From Mesostigma viride (lineage: Eukaryota > Streptophyta > Mesostigmatophyceae > Mesostigmatales > Mesostigmataceae): DNA of 64,000 nt. The stretch spans positions 91,096 to 155,095 of the forward strand of contig RPFO01000316.1 in the NCBI GenBank assembly GCA_009746045.1. The letters run 5' to 3'. Positions 59,126 to 64,000 of this stretch are shown in pieces. The translations under genes and the position numbers were made by a program. The notes beneath the pieces were generated by a model. That model was not told the origin of the DNA. It did no database searches and was given only the letters and a program-made list of their open reading frames with translations. The stretch's first letter is position 1. Every line of letters begins with the position of its first letter.

Positions 59126-59935
59126 CCACCCTAGCCTCACCCCTACTCCAAGCCACAATTATACCCAAAGCCACAGCCAGAAGTAGAGCGCAGCTGCAAC
59201 AATAGCAGACGTAGCTGAGACACACACCTACCCACGCCAACGCCCACGCCCACGCCCACGCCCATGCCCATGCCCACGCCCACGCCCACGCCCACGCCCA
59301 CGCCCACGCCCACGCCCACGCCCACGCCCACGCCCACGCCCACGCCCACGCCCACGCCCACGCACGCCCACGCCCACGCCCACGCCCACGCCCACGCCAC
59401 GCCCACGCCCACGCCACGCCACGCCACGCCCACACCCGCGACCACGCCCACGCCCACGCCCACGCCCACGCCCACGCCCACGCCCACACCCACGCCCACA
59501 CCCACACCCACGCCCACGCCCACGCCCACGCCCACGCCCACGCCCACACCCACGCCCACTCCCACGCCCACACCCACACCCACGCCCACGCCCACGCCCA
59601 CGCCCACGCCCACGCCCACTCCCACGCCCACTCCCACGCCTACGCCCACGCCCACGCCCACGCCCACGCCCACGCCCATGCCAACGCCCACGCCCACGCC
59701 CACGCCCACGCCCACGCCCACGCCCACGCCCACGCCCACACCCACGCCCACGCCACGCCCACGCCCGCGCCCATGCCCACGCTCACGCCCACGCCCACGC
59801 CCGCGCCTGCGCCCACCCTAGCCTCACCCCTACTCCAAGCCACAAATGCACCGTAAGCCACAGCCAGAAGTACAGCACAGCAGCGACAATTGCAGACTTA
59901 GCCCAGACACACACCTACCCACGTCAATGCCCCTG
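59126..59935. repeat. CGCCCA hexanucleotide array 2 with duplicated unique spacers
   Basis: A unique ~95-bp spacer (59126-59222, with CCTCACCCCTACTCCAAGCC and AGACACACACCTACCCACG) is followed by ~590 bp of CGCCCA units with CACCCA and CTCCCA variants. A second copy of the spacer (59818-59930) follows. Spacer plus array was therefore duplicated as a block. Confidence 0.93.
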
Positions 59936-60087
59936 CCCAGAGACTCGCGGCCTCATCCCACCCCCCTGCACGAACAGTTCCCAAACAAAAGAAAAGGCAA
60001 ACAAAAGGAACAAGAGTAGCAAGCTGCATTGCGAGCACATATGCCAGTTCTGGTGCACATGCCAGGCCGAAAGCAACTCATGATTGC

Positions 60088-60236
60088 CCCTGCCCCTGCC
60101 CCTGCCCCTACCCCTGCCCCTGCCCCTGCCCCTGCCCCTGCCCCTGCCCCTGCCCCTGCCCCTGCCCCTGCCCCTGCCCCTGCCCCTGCCCCTGCCCTGC
60201 CCCTGCCCCTGCCCCTGCCCCTGCCCCTGCCCCTGC
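60088..60236. repeat. CCCCTG hexanucleotide array
   Basis: About 25 units of CCCCTG with a single lost base near 60193. It is related to the CGCCCA arrays by single-base change per unit. A short AAT-rich stretch (60280-60312) follows. Confidence 0.97.
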
Positions 60237-61454
60237 CATCACCATTCTAACCACCACACATTACGAAAAGCAAGAAGAAATTATAATAATAATAATAAGA
60301 AATAATAATAATAAACAAGCACAAAGTTGACTGCACATGCGACTGTACCAGTAGGCACGTAGCAAATTTTAGCTGCAGCTTCAATTTCAACTTCATTGCA
60401 ATTGCAAGTGTGACTGCATGTGTAATTGCACTACCAATGCCTAATGCCCACTGCATGTGCCCAGTGCGAATGCAATTCAAAAGCAACATGCAATCGAAAT
60501 TACAGCTGAAGCCGGCTATTAACAAAGATATTTAAAGCAGTTGTTAACTACAGAGACCCAATGAAAATGCAAATGCAATGAAAAAGCAACAGAAGTTGAA
60601 GCCACTGCCACTCTACCTGCCGACAGTAACACCACCGCCAGCACCCACTCATATCCCAACGACAAGGAAATAGAATTGCCCAAAGCCAGACATACATTGG
60701 GACGCATAAGCAAACGGCAACGCAAGCGCACATGCAAATGTATACGCAAAGGCAAAGGCAAAGGCAAACGCAAACGCAAACGCAAACGCAAACGCAAACG
60801 CAAACGCAAACGCAAACGCAAGCTTGTCATGTACCTACGCTTAACTGCAAACGCAAACTGTGCACGAAGCAAAAAGATTGGATGGCCAAGATCATGGCAA
60901 ATACGAGGGCCGAAAACAATCCAACTTCATCTAAATGTCCGAAATCCTCACGACGTTTCGATGCGCGCTTGAATGTCGAAGGCCTGCGCCGATTATCGAT
61001 CATAAGTCGAATGTGTAATTGTCGGCTTATGAGAACTGCTTTGCGACAGTATCACGTCAGGCCGTTCCTGTGCAGCCATTTTCCCTGTGCAGCGGGTGGA
61101 CAACGTTCACTTTCCGCATTATTCATGGCTATCGAAGTTAATTCTTACCGACCCCGGCTGCCATGGCCACTGGCCACGCATATCAAGTTCAGGTATTCCC
61201 GACCTGTAGCGCAGCAGATTTCTGTCGGAAGGCATCCTAAGCATCGTGATAAAAGAAATCCGAACAATAGACATTCATGCTGCACTAAGGACATTATGGC
61301 ATTTGTATATACTGCAAGTACATGTATCGACATTGCCGTGATTGCTAACCCCGACTCACCATGAACAGGAACTTTCCCTCTGCCTCCATGAAATGTACTT
61401 CGTGAAATGTACTGTAATACATATGATGTACTACGATGATATTAGATAAATCAT
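60237..61454. other. No gene recognised
   Basis: Contains an AAACGC array (about 60745-60832, reading as KRKR or QTQT), AAT units, and unique sequence with short open frames lacking recognisable domains. Confidence 0.55.
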
Positions 61455-62061
61455 CCAGCAAAGCCATAGCACACCTTCCGTTTCGCCGCCATGTCGGCCA
61501 CTAGTCCGGATAGCTCAATGTGCACCTGACCTTGACACTAATCGCACAAACAGCCACAATTTTGCAAGCAAGAAGACATGGCTACCTCGCATTTCATGAA
61601 ATGTACTTCGTGAAATGCATTTCGTGAAATGTACTAAGGAACGTGATTGGCCGGCGTTTGCTCGCCAAATCTCGCAAAATGTACTAAGGCACGTGATTGG
61701 TCCCGCAAAATGTACTAAGGAACGTGATTGGCCGGCGAAGATTCTGTTTGCTGCAATTAAAATTCCCTACAGAATCTTCGCCGGCCAATCACGTTCCTTA
61801 GTACATTTTGCGGGACAATCACGTGCCTTAGTACATTTTGCGAGATTTGGCGAGCGAACGCCGCCAATCACGTTCCTTAGTACATTTCACGGAGTGCATT
61901 TCACGAAGTACATTTCATGAAATGCCGGTGTAGCCATGTCTTCTTGCTTGCAAATTTGTGGCTGTTTGTGCGATTAGTGTCAAGGTCAGGTGCACATTGA
62001 GCTATCCGGACTAGTGGCCGACATGGCGGTCGAAACGGAAGGTGTGCTATGGCTTTGCTGG
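61455..62061. mobile_element. Long palindrome (foldback element), about 290-bp arms
   Basis: The left arm starts CCAGCAAAGCCATAGC and the right arm ends GCTATGGCTTTGCTGG. The two arms match through GCCACTAGTCCGGATAGCTC, AAGAAGACATGGCTACCTCG-like sequence and two or three repeats of TGTACTAAGGAACGTGATTG to a centre near 61757 (GAAGATTCTGT, a ~20-bp AT-rich loop, ACAGAATCTTC). The arms differ at a few positions and by small indels. There is no coding capacity, and I see no convincing target duplication. Confidence 0.9.
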
Positions 62062-63400
62062 GACATAATGTGGCTATCTGCTTCCTGGCTTTCGCTATCA
62101 CGGTGATGGACACCATGGGAAGCGCAAGTTCGCAGCCATAGTGCTAAGCGGCAGCACCCATGCCGGCAGCCTAGTGACCGACGAGACGTTCGACTGTAAG
62201 TGCGCCACGAGTGCATGAAGCCATTAGAATATCACATCTCCAGGCATTGCAAGCGCCTGGTTTTCGCCGGGCGGAAGCAAGAGGACAGGAAGGCGGCGAT
62301 AGCAGCAGGCTGCACCAGGGGGGTACGACGCATAACCACGATGTCGTCATCTACTCGTCACAAGTTCGTTCATGGCGCTGGTTTTCGGTTCGTTCTCGAC
62401 GGGGGGAGACAAAGTCGAAGGATATGAACACGGGTTTGTTGACGCGTCGCTTTTCAAACTACTTGCGGAGGTTTCACTTTCGAGCGGGCCCACAACATTC
62501 AAGGAGCCACTTGCCTGAAAACTTAAGCAACCCACGTATCTAGATGTTCTGTAAAACGTAACTATGTTATAGCTGTTTTACAAGCCTACCCTGTTGAAAA
62601 CTAATCACATTTTGATGAGGTGTGGTCTGGCCTTGTGGCCCACTGGAAGCACTATCAAAAGAGACCCAAGCCAGCGCATAGCGCCACTAGTTAACATCAG
62701 TGCTACTTCGGCAGAGGGCCAGAAATTCGCCCAATAATGTAAAAGCCGCCCCTCAACAGCTCGATTCGCCCACACACATTTCATCAGCGCAACGATGTAC
62801 CGTCTCCTAAGCCTCGAAAAAACCCTGTTTTGGTAACAGACATATTTTACTTATGTGTGGTGAAGTATGATGCAACGTAATGATTCTATCATGCTGAATT
62901 TCTAGACTTCTCAGCAAGATGCGTACAATAAGTCTCTACTCGTTGTCAAGCCTACACCTATGCAGCGTGCGATGCCAGTGTGTGTGTTTTTAACCATGTC
63001 TGGCAGTGTTGCCACAGAAGTAGCTTTCGTCCAATAGTTATGTCTGCATAGGTTTGCTTCCCTGAACTGTTGCTGGCACCGTTGTTGTGCCTTACTCGCT
63101 TGTCTGGTATTTTTCCAGGTCACGCCTGCATTTAACACCGACTGTTTCGTTCAATCACTCTATGTCTTATCATCACTGTCTCATTTCATACGTTCGTGTC
63201 CCACATGAGAACTGTTCTATTTGAGGCGCTCGACAGCCTTTTATTGCTCGTGCACAACGTGGCTGAAAGGGTTGCCAGTCTACACTCGTAGTCGTATGTA
63301 TTACCTGGTTGCACCTGGCTCACGTCTTCGACGTGAACTTATCCGCTCCGAGCGCCCTATTTCCCAAAGCGCAGCGCCTCAGTTCACTCGCTGCCCGTGC
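62062..63400. other. No gene assigned; possible gene remnant at 62090-62420
   Basis: A short frame reading GFRYHGDGHHGKRKFAAIVL then SGSTHAGSLVTDETFD ends at a GTAAGT-like donor (about 62193), and another (CKRLVFAGRKQEDRKAAIAA) follows a CTCCAG acceptor at about 62243. The two do not join in phase, so I list them as a possible remnant only. The rest shows nothing. Confidence 0.3.
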
Positions 63401-64000
63401 CCACACCCACGTCGCTTCCCGGCTTCACGGCTCTCAGCGGTGTTAGGTCAGCCGGGCTTCACGCGGCGGGCTGAACTTCGGGGCTGGCCTGGGTCGAGCC
63501 AGAAGGCCGTCGAGCTTGCGTGCCGTATCGTGTGCCGCTCGAGACGGCGTCACTCACATGGTGCGCATGGGCGTCTTCACGTCTTCACGTCTTCAGCCCG
63601 CGGGGCGGGCCTCCGTGCACCCTGGGTCTGTCACCACGTACTTTCCGGCTCACGGTTCACGTGGCTTCGACGGCTTTCACCCTGAAACAGCCTGAAGGGT
63701 GGTCTCAGGCTGAAAGCTTGCCGTATCGTGCTCAGGCGCCGGTCTGAGCAGCGGTCTTTCACGTGCTCTTCACGTCTTCGGACGTGCCTTCGACCGTCGT
63801 GCTGCACCGCAGCCTACAGTGCCAGCCCTGTCTTCACCACGTCTTCACCCGGCTTCACGGCTTCAGCGTCTTTCACCCGGCTTCCCACCTGAACGCACGC
63901 CTTGAGCTCCTTCGAAAGCCGGCCCGGGCGGGCTGAAAACTTGCCGGTGACTCGGTGGTGCGCAGGCGCGGCTGTACCGTGGTCTTCAACGTATTCCACG
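63401..64000. repeat. Degenerate CTTCACG-rich sequence
   Basis: Scattered CTTCACG, GTCTTCA and GGCTTCACGG words are the complement of the GTGAAGAC/GTGAAGCC octamer of the satellite at 53790-54460. Here they are spaced irregularly in GC-rich sequence, like an old or edge part of the same repeat family. Confidence 0.5.

Noticed and set aside
58418-59861. Frames of PT, HA, RP, GV or WA dipeptides
   Set aside because: Hexanucleotide arrays read as dipeptides in every frame; no flanking domain supports translation.

Overview
The window is nuclear DNA of a eukaryote, most likely a green alga. It contains a plant-type alpha-amylase gene cut by GT-AG introns, non-LTR retrotransposons, a CACTA-type DNA transposon and very large amounts of microsatellite and minisatellite DNA. 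There is no sign of prokaryotic gene organisation. The algal placement rests on the amylase (closest in layout to cytosolic plant AMY enzymes) and is an inference; I cannot name the species. Most of the many long open frames lie on simple repeats and are not genes.

Layout. 1-8.6 kb: two tandem copies of a ~4.1 kb unit, each holding a ~1.4-1.5 kb minisatellite, ending in a terminal-inverted-repeat element. 8.7-10.8 kb: a LINE-like element carrying only ORF1, with target-site duplication (TSD). 13.9-17.4 kb (+): intact four-exon alpha-amylase. 18.8-27.2 kb: a graveyard of LINE fragments around a 2,049-bp uninterrupted GGAT tract. 27.7-36.8 kb (-): a multi-exon gene for a large low-complexity, coiled-coil protein of unknown function, with ~900 bp of GA repeat in its first intron. 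37-40 kb: a small inverted-repeat element, LINE tails and dispersed repeats. 40.2-44.1 kb (+): a two-ORF LINE (ORF1 plus endonuclease/reverse transcriptase), frameshifted and truncated. 44.5-53.6 kb (-): one gene broken by two transposons. 53.8-54.5 kb: a higher-order satellite. 55.0-58.0 kb (+): a 1,016-codon DUF7869-like putative transposase. 58.6-60.8 kb: hexanucleotide arrays. 61.5-62.1 kb: a ~600-bp palindrome. The rest shows no gene I can support.

The most informative result is at 44.5-53.6 kb. Three minus-strand open frames (a C4HC3 zinc-finger piece, a middle piece, and a coiled-coil/polyglutamine piece) are fragments of one gene. An ORF1-only LINE (51235-53215, 12-bp TSD) separates the first two. 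A 4,387-bp CACTA element (45894-50280, 12-bp inverted termini, TA duplication) separates the last two. Removing each element with one TSD copy restores the reading frame exactly at both junctions. The restored gene would be divergent from the DUF7869-like gene, so the two could belong to one larger system.

Across the window, LINE copies with quite different ORF1 proteins share a 5' leader hairpin plus a GCTGATATAATTTTC box, and 3' hairpins followed by short tandem tails. This suggests ORF1-only elements mobilised by a reverse transcriptase supplied from elsewhere.
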